From Halobacteriales archaeon YIM A00013 (lineage in GTDB: Archaea; Halobacteriota; Halobacteria; Halobacteriales; Haloarculaceae), in assembly GCA_025041195.1 (NCBI GenBank), contig JAKCFM010000001.1:2542001-2606000 (forward strand): 64,000 bases of DNA, in the 5' to 3' direction. The position numbers were made by a program, and so were the translations under genes. Each line of letters starts with the position of its first letter. The first letter of the stretch is position 1. Shown here piece by piece: positions 7,113-16,086 of this stretch. The notes below the pieces were generated by a model. That model worked only from the letters and a program-made list of their open reading frames with translations. It was not told the DNA's origin and made no database searches.

Positions 7113-10077
7113 CATTCCCTCCGAAAGTGGTGTCGAACAATCATTATTATCGTGGCTATCTGATTGTGGGTGGGAAACGCACGGACAGGACGGCAGCCGT
7201 GGCGCGACGGTTCTTGATGACGCCTACAACCGCCAGAGCCACGAAGTGATCTACTGGGAGCTGCTCGAAGAACGGATCACCACGATTAACGACATTTCAG
7301 AAGTCGACGCCAAGCGGTTTATCGAATCGCTCAAACGCGATCTCGACGCCGAGAACCTGATGGACGGGAACCGCGCGTTTCACCGCTTGCTCACGAAAGG
7401 CAAATCATTCACAGTCACGAACGAGGACGGAACGAGCGAAACACGGTATATTCACCTGATCGACCACGACGAACACGAGAACAACCGCTTTCACGCCGTC
7501 AATCAGTTCTCAATCTCCAGAGAAACGACCATCCGCCCGGACGTGAGCCTGTTCGTTAACGGGATCCCGCTGGTGACGATGGAACTGAAAGGCCTCACAC
7601 AGGACAACGACTGGCACGATGCGGTCCGCGACCTCCACGATTACGAGACATCGGTTCCACGGCTGTTCGTCCCCGGCCTGTTCAACGTCGCTGCCGACAC
7701 GATGGAACTGCGCTACGGCGCGGTCGGCGCACCCAAAGCGTTCTACGAACCGTGGAACGACGCCCCCGAAGAGCACACCGACGATAACGAGATGAAACAG
7801 GCGGTCAACGCCCTCTGCAATCCCGATGCCGTCCTCGACCTGCTGAAGAACTTCGTCTTTTACGAACGGCGAGCCGGTGGCGACGCGAAGATCATCCCGC
7901 GCTACATGCAGTACTACGCGGTCAACGCAATCCTCGACCGCGTCCGTGAGGGCGAGCACAAGCGCGGTCTCGTCTGGCACACCCAGGGATCGGGAAAATC
8001 CTTCACGATGCTGTACGCCGCCCAGAACCTGCTATCACGAGACGCCATCAACAGCCCGCAGGTGTTCATCGTCGTGGACACGGATAAGCTCGACAGCCAG
8101 ATGCGCGATCAACTGGGGAATCTCTCACTAGAGCAGTGGACCAGGGCACAGCGCATCGACCACCTCGAACGGCTCATCGAAGACGGCCAGAGTGAGCTCG
8201 TCCTCACGACCATCCAGAAATTCCAGGATGTCGAGCCCGACACGCAAGGCAACGACGAGGTGGTCGTCATGAGCGACGAAGCCCATCGATTCATGGAGGC
8301 CGACCTCGGAAGTCGCCTCGATGCTGCACTCCCTGACAGCTACCACTTCGGATTCACCGGAACACCAGTTCGGGAAGGCCAACGCCACAAGGATCGCAAC
8401 ACGTTCCGCGAATTCTCACCCGAAGGAGAAGATTACCTCCACCGATATTCGATCAAACAGGGCATTGATGATGAATTAATTCTCCCTGTGTACTTTACGC
8501 TCCGCCACGATATGGAGTGGAACATCGACGAATCGGGCCTCGATGAGAGATTCGAACACGAGTTTCAGGGCCTCTCCACCGAGGAAAAACAAGCAGTTAT
8601 ACGTAAAGAGGTAACTGCCACCGATCTCGCTGAAATTGAGCCTCGAGTTGACCACGCTGTCGAGGAGATCGATGGCCACTACGAGGAACACGTCGCGCCG
8701 AACGGCTGGAAGGGGATGGTTGTCACGCCGAGCCGTCGATCGGCGGCAATGTACGGTAAGCGACTCATCGAACGCCGTGGCGAGAATGAGGTGAAAGTTC
8801 TCTACTCCTCAACCAACGATGATCCCGACCTGATCCAGCAGTTTCAAACTGATCCCGAGGAACGTGACGACATCATAACAGCGTTCAAACGAACTGACAA
8901 AGAAGCTGATGAAAAAACGCCGAAGCTGCTGGTGGTCCACAACATGTTGTTGACGGGTTTCGATGCGCCGATTTTGAAGACAATGTATCTGGATCGGAAC
9001 ATCAAAAACCACACCCTCATGCAAGCGATCGCGCGAACGAACCGACCCGCCGAGGGAAAGGAAAATGGTGAGATCGTGGATTTCCAGGGTGTCTTCAAGA
9101 ACGTAGATGAGGCTCTGGACTACGACGCTGAAACGAGAGCCTACGCTGCCCGCGATAAGGACAAACTGTATGACGAGCTCATTGAGCAATTGGAGACGGT
9201 CATGGCGGTCTTTGAGAATATACCAAAAGATGACTCCCAGGAAGCCGTTTCCACAGCCGTCGAGCGCGTCAGTACTCATCCAGAACGACGCACATTCAAA
9301 CAGGGATTTCGACGACTCCAGAACCTCTACGAAGCCGTTGCTCCAGACAAACGACTCGTAAACAAAGGAGTTGAACGTAACTACAAGTGGCTCAGCCGGA
9401 TACACGTTGCGTTCAAACGGACGACAGCGGGCGACGACGATCCCGAAGCGAACATGCGAGAGAAAACGCGGGAGATTATCAGTGAAAATATCGAAATCGA
9501 GAAAATAAAGCGCGATTTTCCGACCTACAAGCTCGGGGAGGAGTACCTCGCGGACGTAGAAGGGTTGGATACTCCCGGCGTAAAGGCCTCGCAGATTGCC
9601 CATGCGACCCGAGAACATTTGCACCCACGTGAGAACCAAAATCCCCGCTATAAGCGTTTGAGCGAGCGTGTTACTGATATCGTCGAACGCTGGCAAGGCG
9701 ACGCCATCGGCGATCCTGAGGCGGTTGCGGCGCTGAAGTCAGTCGAAAAAGCGGTCCTTGATGTGGAAGACGAGGCCGAAGAGCAGGGGATGGATGACGC
9801 GGAGTTTGCCATCTACACGCACTTGACTGAAGAGACCCCCAAGGGGATTGACTCGGAAGCCCAGGCCGAAGCCGTTGCTGAAACGATCGTCTCACAGTTC
9901 CACGAACGTGTCGACCGAAAGTATCACGGATGGAAGACAAACCAACAGACCATCACAGAAATCGAGCGTATTCTATTGGACGTACTGGTCAAAGACTACG
10001 ACCTGGGACATTTGATACGGGAAGACGATGGAATCATAGACACGATGCGAAACTACTGCATCGAGAATTATGAATAG
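7105..10077 (+). CDS. hsdR: Type I restriction endonuclease/translocase subunit HsdR
   Basis: A 990-residue motor and nuclease subunit. The N-terminal PD-(D/E)xK nuclease is seen as RPDVSLFVNGIPLVTMELKG (about 152-171). The SF2 helicase follows: Walker A QGSGKSFTML (about 294), DEAH in VVMSDEAHRF, motif III FGFTGTPV, then the second RecA domain with LLTGFDAP and QAIARTNR. The rest is the helical C-terminal region that docks on HsdM/HsdS. It translocates unmethylated DNA and cuts it far from the recognition site. No frameshift or missing key residue is seen, so the system looks intact. Confidence 0.95.
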   Translation: MVSIPSESGVEQSLLSWLSDCGWETHGQDGSRGATVLDDAYNRQSHEVIYWELLEERITTINDISEVDAKRFIESLKRDLDAENLMDGNRAFHRLLTKGKSFTVTNEDGTSETRYIHLIDHDEHENNRFHAVNQFSISRETTIRPDVSLFVNGIPLVTMELKGLTQDNDWHDAVRDLHDYETSVPRLFVPGLFNVAADTMELRYGAVGAPKAFYEPWNDAPEEHTDDNEMKQAVNALCNPDAVLDLLKNFVFYERRAGGDAKIIPRYMQYYAVNAILDRVREGEHKRGLVWHTQGSGKSFTMLYAAQNLLSRDAINSPQVFIVVDTDKLDSQMRDQLGNLSLEQWTRAQRIDHLERLIEDGQSELVLTTIQKFQDVEPDTQGNDEVVVMSDEAHRFMEADLGSRLDAALPDSYHFGFTGTPVREGQRHKDRNTFREFSPEGEDYLHRYSIKQGIDDELILPVYFTLRHDMEWNIDESGLDERFEHEFQGLSTEEKQAVIRKEVTATDLAEIEPRVDHAVEEIDGHYEEHVAPNGWKGMVVTPSRRSAAMYGKRLIERRGENEVKVLYSSTNDDPDLIQQFQTDPEERDDIITAFKRTDKEADEKTPKLLVVHNMLLTGFDAPILKTMYLDRNIKNHTLMQAIARTNRPAEGKENGEIVDFQGVFKNVDEALDYDAETRAYAARDKDKLYDELIEQLETVMAVFENIPKDDSQEAVSTAVERVSTHPERRTFKQGFRRLQNLYEAVAPDKRLVNKGVERNYKWLSRIHVAFKRTTAGDDDPEANMREKTREIISENIEIEKIKRDFPTYKLGEEYLADVEGLDTPGVKASQIAHATREHLHPRENQNPRYKRLSERVTDIVERWQGDAIGDPEAVAALKSVEKAVLDVEDEAEEQGMDDAEFAIYTHLTEETPKGIDSEAQAEAVAETIVSQFHERVDRKYHGWKTNQQTITEIERILLDVLVKDYDLGHLIREDDGIIDTMRNYCIENYE

Positions 10078-10792
10078 GTTCCAATGCCGAGAAATTGACT
10101 TGTTGGGAAACTCCCTCAAGTACGAGGTACGTCATAGTGCTGACGCCACGGATCCTCGGATCGATATCGATATTCACGGCGTGACGGTTGTTATCCCCGA
10201 GGCCGAGGACGTTCAGCCAACGAAGTTGCTTGAAGAGAATGCAGCGTGGGTCATCGAGACACAACGGAGCTACGACAGCTATCGAGAACAAGCACCTGAT
10301 CGGAATTTCGAGGCTGGTAACTACTTTCCGTATCTGGGTGAAGATCGGGAACTCGTGATCGAATCTTGTAGGAAAAACGAGATAACTGAGAATTCGATTC
10401 GTCTCCGACAGTGTGCTGTCGAGCAGTCATCGGTGAAACAAGCGCTAGAAAACTTCTATCGAAGCCATGCACGGAACCACCTTACTGATCGCGTTGATCA
10501 GTACGCCAATCGGATGGATGTAGGCTACAAGACCCTAGAACTCCGTAATCAGCGTACACGATGGGGAAGTTGTTCGACGAATGGGACGATCAGTCTGAAC
10601 TGGCGGCTTATCATGGCACCACCGGAAATCGTCGACTATCTTGTCGTTCACGAACTCGCACACCTCACCGAACAGCACCACGGACGAGAATTCTGGCAAC
10701 TTGTTGGAGAATACATTACCGACTACAAAACGAAGGCTGAATGGCTCGAAGAGAACAGTGCAAGACTGATATTTAGTGAAGATGATTTGTAA
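10070..10792 (+). CDS. YgjP/SprT-like zinc metallopeptidase in the hsd operon
   Basis: A 240-residue protein of the YgjP/DUF45 (M48-like) metallohydrolase family. Zinc-site motifs are HELAH at 194-198 and a further His at 203-204 (EQHHGREFW); the family marker RTRWGSCS starts at 172. It overlaps hsdR by 8 nt, the same coupling used between the other hsd genes, so it is made with the restriction complex. Such genes are known as type I neighbours. A plausible job is proteolytic control of HsdR, or repair-linked proteolysis as with SprT, but this is inference. Confidence 0.88.
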   Translation: MNRFQCREIDLLGNSLKYEVRHSADATDPRIDIDIHGVTVVIPEAEDVQPTKLLEENAAWVIETQRSYDSYREQAPDRNFEAGNYFPYLGEDRELVIESCRKNEITENSIRLRQCAVEQSSVKQALENFYRSHARNHLTDRVDQYANRMDVGYKTLELRNQRTRWGSCSTNGTISLNWRLIMAPPEIVDYLVVHELAHLTEQHHGREFWQLVGEYITDYKTKAEWLEENSARLIFSEDDL

Positions 10793-10924
10793 GGAAATTT
10801 GAGAATTGATCACCTCTATTTCGCCAAAATCATTTTCCGGATTTGACCCGCAGTCACTCCGCCTTGCTTCAAATCCCTCCGGCTCGTTACTTCAGTTGTT
10901 CACATTGTTCACAGCCGCAGAATA

Positions 10925-10943
10925 TGCCGGCTCGGATTTGAAC
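10925..10943 (-). repeat. Diverged tRNA 3'-end fragment (outer att-site candidate)
   Basis: The 19 bases here match the tRNA-Phe T-arm/acceptor 3' segment except for a 2-base deletion and a base change. Downstream DNA rich in gctcgcttcgct resembles that beside the inner copy at 12384. About 75 nt upstream, ttcaaatcc near 10872 recalls ttcaaatc near 12450, so a longer diverged duplication is likely. Confidence 0.5.
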
Positions 10944-11047
10944 TTCCGTAAGGTTTCGCTGCGCTCGCCTTCCGTAGCCCAGCTCGCTTCGCTCGTGGGG
11001 CTGGAGACAACTCACTCAAACGCTTATAGGGCGATTCGTTAAATCCT

Positions 11048-11709
11048 ATGACGAAGGTCGAACTCGAACCCATTTCGCCGGATACGGCGAAGGAGATGTA
11101 CTTCGACGCGCGGAACCAGAAAGTATTGTAATCGATCCTCGATGGCTATCATTACCGACTTAAGCGTTTCATCCGCTGGTGTCGCGAGATTGGTGGAATT
11201 GAGTTCCTGAATAATCTCTCCGGCGGGACTTTCAGCGATACAAGACTTGGCGAAGAGACGATGATGATTTGAAGCCGGTATCGATTGAGAGTCAACCCAC
11301 CCTCCGAATCTTCATTCGCTGGAGTAGATCCATCGACGCAGTTGAGCCGTACCATCACGAGAAATTTGAGGCTCTTATGCCAAGTCTCGACAAGACCGAC
11401 GTGCAGTGTGAATCTATCCTTAAAATAGGCCGAGACGAGGCACTCATCGAATACCAGCGGAAGTTCGAGTATGAGTTTCGCTCTCATGTCATCATGGAGA
11501 TTCTAATGCAAACTGGGATTCGAGGGGTCTTGCACGCGCTGTATACCGATGAATACGATGAAGTGTGTGAATGCCTGATTATCCACAATCGGTCAGATTC
11601 GGGGACTCCACTCAAGAACGGGGACGTGGGAGAGCGAATCATCGCGATGAACGCCGAAGTCTGCCAAGCTATCGATGCCTGGCGAGACCATCAACACCGA
11701 ACACGGTAG
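11048..11709 (+). pseudogene. Tyrosine recombinase/integrase remnant (XerC/D-like)
   Basis: From the ATG at 11048 the frame reads MTKVELEPISPDTAKEMYF, typical of haloarchaeal integrases, then meets TAA at 11129. The same frame resumes with GYHYRLKRFIRWC (N-terminal SAM-like domain) and shifts near 11222 to the frame encoding PTLRIFIRW. The catalytic domain begins with MQTGIRGVLHAL, which holds the first catalytic Arg, and a TPLKNGDVGERI motif, but ends at 11709 before the His-x-x-Arg and Tyr boxes. With a stop, a frameshift and a missing C-terminus it cannot make an active recombinase. Confidence 0.82.
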
Positions 11710-11992
11710 CAAGGTGATAGAGGCTACTCTTCTGGATGAGATTCGGAATCGTGGCAAAGCGAATTTCTAGATGCTTCGGAGTGTTGGCGTACTGGCTGAC
11801 TCGGAGAGTGGGTAAGTCGGTGAACTCGAAGAGTAGTGGGCCTTCATAAGGATAGTGATTTCTAAGATTCACTGAGCGCGATGAGAGGGCAATTCAATGG
11901 CGAGCAATCGTATTCTGCTCGATAGTTCTTGAATAGCCTTAGAGCGGCTATGGAGAGTGAGAGGTCTGGCTTGAATTTGAACTCTACGGTCG

Positions 11993-12136
11993 TTACGTCC
12001 TCCACTCATTCCCGCAATCTTTGCATTCGTATTCATACCTGTCTGCTCCTCCCGGAACTCTCTCTTTATTGAGTCGATTTCGACTATCGCTCCCACACTC
12101 TGGACATACCTTGATTCGGTCGGGGTCGTGACCCAT
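11993..12136 (-). CDS. 47-residue zinc-ribbon protein in the decayed element
   Basis: An ORF starting MGHDPDRIKV carries two knuckles, CPECG and CKDCG, about 25 residues apart, and ends GNEWRT. This is a complete treble-clef/zinc-ribbon of the size of many haloarchaeal mobile-element proteins. The open frame extends to 12232, but the ATG at 12136 gives the compact domain. The ordered cysteines argue for a once-functional gene; whether it is expressed is unclear. A role in DNA or RNA binding is only inferred. Confidence 0.55.
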   Translation of the reverse strand: MGHDPDRIKVCPECGSDSRNRLNKERVPGGADRYEYECKDCGNEWRT

Positions 12137-12383
12137 AGGTGAATTGTATAGTGTAGTGGTAAAAGTCTTCATGGGATTTATCTGGCACATATTATCAAAG
12201 CTTTTTTCGACACTCCTCTGCGACGACATCAAGATCTAAGCGCGTTCAGTTTCAAATGTAGGAAGAAGTGTCTCAAGGCGTTGGTGCGCGAGCTGAACCA
12301 GGATGAAATCTAATTCGGGAATCTGCGGAGAAATTGCCATACATCGATTCCATCCATTGAATCTGGCGCGAGTAAAATGCGGA

Positions 12384-12405
12384 TGCCACCTCCCGGATTT
12401 GAACC
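12384..12405 (-). repeat. Partial tRNA-Phe 3' end (inner att-site candidate)
   Basis: The 22 bases match the 3' end of the tRNA-Phe gene (12505-12526) with one mismatch, in the same orientation and 121 nt away. This is the expected footprint of integrase-mediated insertion into the tRNA 3' end. Confidence 0.68.
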
Positions 12406-12504
12406 TCGCCAAGACGTGCTCGCTTCGCTGCGCGCGTCTTGTCTGATTCAAATCACGCTCGGCACCATTTTCTCCATTGCTCACTCCGTTCGCGATTCCA
12501 AAAA

Positions 12505-12578
12505 TGCCGCCTCCCGGATTTGAACCGGGGACAGCTCGATCTTCAGTCGAGTGCTCTCCCAGTCTGAGCTAAGGCGGC
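12505..12578 (-). tRNA. tRNA-Phe (GAA)
   Basis: On the minus strand the 7-bp acceptor stem GCCGCCT/AGGCGGC closes a cloverleaf with D-arm AGCTCAGACTGGGAGAGC, anticodon loop CTGAAGA (anticodon GAA) and T-loop GGTTCAAATCC. The discriminator is A (12505) and CCA is not encoded. It is the apparent integration target of the element to its left. The sequence pairs fully, so the gene is intact despite past insertion. Confidence 0.96.
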
Positions 12579-12642
12579 TTACTCAGATCAATGGAGGGTA
12601 ATTGAAAAAGGGTTTCGAATCGCCACGACTGAAACCGCAACA

Positions 12643-12716
12643 TGGGTCCGGGCGGAGTCGAACCACCGATCTCGTCCTTGTAAGGGACGCGTCATAAACC
12701 ACTAGACCACGGACCC
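12643..12716 (-). tRNA. tRNA-Val (TAC)
   Basis: On the minus strand the acceptor GGGTCCG/CGGACCC, anticodon stem CGTCC/GGACG with loop CTTACAA (anticodon TAC), and T-loop GGTTCGACTCC form a standard cloverleaf. The discriminator is A. It lies 64 nt upstream of tRNA-Phe on the same strand, so the two may be co-transcribed. Confidence 0.95.
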
Positions 12717-12839
12717 TATCTACCAAATCAACACACCCCGCCGGAATAACGCTTGTTGTTTCGTGGTTAGCCGACCGAACTGTCACTTCAAATAGAAGGA
12801 TGTCGGGAAACCTTTCCCCACATCCCACCAACGCTGGGT

Positions 12840-13349
12840 ATGCAGCGCCAGGGCCTCCGTGTGCTCGGAGCGATCGTGACGATCGCCGCCATCATCATTG
12901 CGCTTGGAGCAATGGGCTACGTCTCTGTCCCCTACATCACCCCGCAAACAGGCGACTACGACACCACCACCGTCACAATCACAAACTCCACAGCCGGCGA
13001 TCGCCACCACGTCGAGGTACGGATCGCAGACACCCGTCAGAAACGCTACGTCGGGCTGAGCGAGACCGACCAGCTCGGACCAAACGAAGGAATGCTGTTC
13101 ACCTACGACCAGGAGCAAAACCACACCTACGTGATGCGAAAAATGGATTTTGGCATCGATATCGTCTACATCGGGGCCGATAACCGAATCACTACGATCC
13201 ATCACGCACCGAAACCCGACCCTGGCGTCGACGGAAACACGCTCGAATACCCGGGCCGTGGAAAATACGTGCTCGAAGTGCCGTACAACTGGACCACCAG
13301 AAACGGCGTCTCAACCGGCGATCGCGTGCAGATCGACGGCGAAGTGTGA
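12840..13349 (+). CDS. DUF192-family exported or membrane-anchored protein
   Basis: A 169-residue protein with an N-terminal hydrophobic segment (about 8-30) serving as a membrane anchor or signal. The DUF192 domain follows: RIADTRQKRYVGLSETDQL, NEGMLFTYD, and the conserved Met-Asp-Phe strand (RKMDFGIDIVYI). The family is a small beta-rich domain of unknown biochemical function, usually outside the cytoplasm. The gene is flanked by tRNA-Val and the thymidine kinase gene, neither informative. Confidence 0.85.
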   Translation: MQRQGLRVLGAIVTIAAIIIALGAMGYVSVPYITPQTGDYDTTTVTITNSTAGDRHHVEVRIADTRQKRYVGLSETDQLGPNEGMLFTYDQEQNHTYVMRKMDFGIDIVYIGADNRITTIHHAPKPDPGVDGNTLEYPGRGKYVLEVPYNWTTRNGVSTGDRVQIDGEV

Positions 13350-13429
13350 CCCCCATACCTGCCAGCTCACTGTGATTGGTTCGGGCATTCTGACGACAGT
13401 CTTTTTGGGAAGTCTCGCACTTTCCCGGT

Positions 13430-14011
13430 ATGAACGCGATCACCAACGGCGGGTGGATCGAAGTGATCACCGGCTGTATGTTCTCGGGGAAAACCGAAGA
13501 GCTGCTGCGACGAATCCGACGCGCTGAGATCGCTTCGCAGGCGATCGACGTGTTCACCCCAGCGATCGATGACCGCTACGGCACAGCAACAATCGATACG
13601 CACACGGGCGCAACCTGGACCGCGACTGTCGTCGATGACGCAAACCCTAACGAGCTCCTTGAGCACGTTGTGCCCGACTCGGTCGTTGCGATTGATGAGG
13701 CAAACTTCTTCTCGAACGCGCTGGTCGAAGTCTGCGAACGACTGGCGAACGATGGTCACCGTGTCATCATCTCCGGCACCGACCAGACGTTCCGCGGCGA
13801 ACCGTTTGAACCCCTCCCGTCGCTCGCCTGTCGGGCTGAATACGTCGAAAAACTCCAGGCGGTCTGCACCCAGTGTGGCGATCCAGCAACCCGAAATCAA
13901 CGACTGGTAGCGGGCGATCCCGCGCACTACGACGACCCGACGATCGTCGTCGGCGCAGAAGAAACGTATGAGGCACGCTGTCGTGACTGTCACGAACTTC
14001 GTAGTGGCTAA
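13430..14011 (+). CDS. tdk: Thymidine kinase (type II)
   Basis: A 193-residue enzyme that phosphorylates thymidine to dTMP in the salvage pathway. Walker A is GCMFSGKTEEL (about residues 15-25), the Walker B-like VVAIDEANFF is near 82-91, and the lasso/substrate region includes SGTDQTFRGEPFEPLP. A structural zinc site is formed by CTQCG and CRDCH. Length and motif order match bacterial and archaeal type II kinases. It is a single gene with no evident operon. Confidence 0.95.
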   Translation: MNAITNGGWIEVITGCMFSGKTEELLRRIRRAEIASQAIDVFTPAIDDRYGTATIDTHTGATWTATVVDDANPNELLEHVVPDSVVAIDEANFFSNALVEVCERLANDGHRVIISGTDQTFRGEPFEPLPSLACRAEYVEKLQAVCTQCGDPATRNQRLVAGDPAHYDDPTIVVGAEETYEARCRDCHELRSG

Positions 14012-14081
14012 TCAGCAAGCGAGTGGGAACTGCTGTCACAGCTAACCAACGCTTTTACTCACGTCCTCACTATCTTCTGTA

Positions 14082-16010
14082 ATGAGTTTTTCCGCAGAGG
14101 ACGACGACCCGTTTGAAGAACAACGGGAAAACGCGACGAGTCCAATGCGACGGCTATTCGCCAAATACGGGCGGCGAAATCGGCGGGCGCTGGTGAGCGG
14201 CGTTTCCGCGAGCGTGGCCGCTCGTATCCTCGATCTACTTCCGCCGTTGTTGCTCGGACTGGCAGTGGATGCCGTTTTCAGAAACACGAAATCATTCGAT
14301 CTGGTCATCGTCCCACAGTCGTGGCTACCAACCGCACAGGGCGATCAACTGCTGTTGCTGACGTCACTCATCGCCGCGTCGTTTTTCGGCGGTGCTGCAT
14401 TCCACTGGATCCGCAACTGGGGCTGGAACTCGTTTGCACAGACGATCCAGCACGACATCCGCACCGACACTTACGACAACATGCAGCGGCTGAACATGGA
14501 CTTTTTCGCCGACAAACAGACCGGTGAGCTGATGAGCGTCCTTTCGAACGACGTCAATCGGCTAGAGAAATTCCTCAACGAAGGGATGAACTCGGCCTTC
14601 CGACTGTCCGTGATGGTCGTTGGGATCAGCGTCATTTTGCTCACGCTCAACTGGCAGCTCGCGCTCATCGCGCTGTTTCCAGTGCCGCTGATCGGGCTGT
14701 TCACCTACAAGTTCGTGCAGGCAATCCAACCAAAATACGCCGATGTCCGCTCGTCAGTCGGCCAGGTGAACTCCAGACTCGAAAACAATCTCGGTGGCAT
14801 CCAGGTGATCAAAACAACGAACACCGAGTCGTACGAATCAGACCGCGTTGATGGAGTCTCCCAGGAGTATTTCGATGCAAACTGGGATGCGATCGAAACC
14901 CGCATCAAATTCTTCCCGGGACTCAGGGTCATCGCCGGACTTGGATTCGTTCTCACCTTCGTCGTGGGTGGCTACTGGGTGCTCACCTACCAGACGACCG
15001 GCACGGCACCGTGGTTTCTCTCGGGACGATTGCTCCCGGGCGAGTTCGTCACGTTCATTCTCTACACCCAGCGATTCATCTGGCCAATGGCGCAGTTCGG
15101 ACAGATCATCAATATGTACCAGCGGGCATACGCGTCCGCGGCACGGATCTTTGGGCTAATGGACGAACCGAGTCGGATCGAGGAGGATCCGGCGGCGGAC
15201 GACCTTGCGGTAGAAGACGGAACGGTTGCGTACGATTCGGTGACGTTTGGCTACGGCGATGAGGCGATCGTCGAAGACATCTCGTTCGAGATCGAGGGCG
15301 GACAAACGGTCGCGCTCGTTGGCCCGACCGGCGCGGGAAAATCAACCGTGTTGAAACTACTGCTCCGGATGTACGATGTTGACGATGGAACGATACGAAT
15401 CGACGAGCAGGACATCAGAGACGTAACGATTCCGAGCCTCCGTCAGCACACCGGCTACGTCAGCCAGGACACATTCCTGTTCTACGGAACGGTCGAAGAG
15501 AACATAGCGTACGGCTCGTTTGACGCTGACCGATCGGCAATCGTGGAAGCAGCAAAAGCAGCAGAAGCCCACGAGTTCATCACGCAGCTACCTGATGGCT
15601 ACGAGACGAAGGTTGGCGAACGCGGGGTGAAACTCTCCGGTGGGCAACGCCAGCGAATCTCGATCGCACGCGCCGTGCTGAAAGATCCCACATTGCTGGT
15701 CCTCGACGAAGCCACCAGCGACGTTGACACTGAGACGGAGATGCTCATCCAGCGGTCGCTTGATCGACTCACAGAGGATCGAACCACGTTCGCGATTGCC
15801 CATCGGCTCTCGACGATCAAAGACGCAGATCTGATCATCGTGATCGATGACGGACGGATCGTCGAGCGGGGAACCCACGACGAGCTGCTGGAGGACAACG
15901 GCCTATACTCACATCTCTGGGGGGTGCAGGCGGGCGAAATCGATGACCTTCCACAGGAGTTCATCGAACGGGCCAGTCGACGCCAGGCACGAACGGAACT
16001 CACGGACTAA
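14082..16010 (+). CDS. ABC exporter, fused permease and ATPase
   Basis: A 642-residue half-transporter of the MsbA/lipid-multidrug type. The N-terminal membrane domain (about 35-340) has the expected six hydrophobic segments. The ATPase domain carries Walker A GPTGAGKST (about 415), Q-loop YVSQDTFLFYG, signature LSGGQRQRISIARA, Walker B LLVLDEATSDVD and the H-loop AHRLSTI. It would work as a homodimer exporting a hydrophobic substrate; the substrate is unknown. A T-rich TATA-like stretch (cttttactc) precedes the ATG. Confidence 0.93.
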   Translation: MSFSAEDDDPFEEQRENATSPMRRLFAKYGRRNRRALVSGVSASVAARILDLLPPLLLGLAVDAVFRNTKSFDLVIVPQSWLPTAQGDQLLLLTSLIAASFFGGAAFHWIRNWGWNSFAQTIQHDIRTDTYDNMQRLNMDFFADKQTGELMSVLSNDVNRLEKFLNEGMNSAFRLSVMVVGISVILLTLNWQLALIALFPVPLIGLFTYKFVQAIQPKYADVRSSVGQVNSRLENNLGGIQVIKTTNTESYESDRVDGVSQEYFDANWDAIETRIKFFPGLRVIAGLGFVLTFVVGGYWVLTYQTTGTAPWFLSGRLLPGEFVTFILYTQRFIWPMAQFGQIINMYQRAYASAARIFGLMDEPSRIEEDPAADDLAVEDGTVAYDSVTFGYGDEAIVEDISFEIEGGQTVALVGPTGAGKSTVLKLLLRMYDVDDGTIRIDEQDIRDVTIPSLRQHTGYVSQDTFLFYGTVEENIAYGSFDADRSAIVEAAKAAEAHEFITQLPDGYETKVGERGVKLSGGQRQRISIARAVLKDPTLLVLDEATSDVDTETEMLIQRSLDRLTEDRTTFAIAHRLSTIKDADLIIVIDDGRIVERGTHDELLEDNGLYSHLWGVQAGEIDDLPQEFIERASRRQARTELTD

Positions 16011-16086
16011 CGCATCTGGTATGTAACTGCAGAACACTCTTCAATCGGCCCATTCGTTTAAACAGGCTGCAGCCCCTTACAGTGGT

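Larger units (their letters stand above)
10925..12578. mobile_element. Decayed integrative element at the tRNA-Phe gene
   Basis: Between tRNA-Phe and the hsd operon lies low-coding DNA with two partial copies of the tRNA-Phe 3' end (10925-10943 and 12384-12405), a broken tyrosine integrase (11048-11709) and a small zinc-ribbon ORF. Integrases of this group insert into tRNA 3' ends and leave a duplicated 3' segment at the far junction. The two partial copies at different distances suggest more than one insertion or a nested loss. I see no intact gene in 11710-11992 or in 12137-12504. Confidence 0.7.

Noticed and set aside
8809-9696. A 295-codon open frame on the minus strand inside hsdR
   Set aside because: It lies wholly within a well-supported HsdR coding region; the translation is Phe/Val/Arg-rich with no domain and is a shadow of the real frame.
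10840-10900. Possible CRISPR or short tandem repeats near the element
   Set aside because: The similar pieces (ttcaaatcc, gctcgcttcgct) are tRNA 3'-end flanking fragments and not evenly spaced; no array of repeats and spacers exists.
12236-12484. An 82-codon minus-strand frame beside tRNA-Phe
   Set aside because: It includes the partial tRNA copy at 12384-12405, so most of it is att-site DNA and not a gene.
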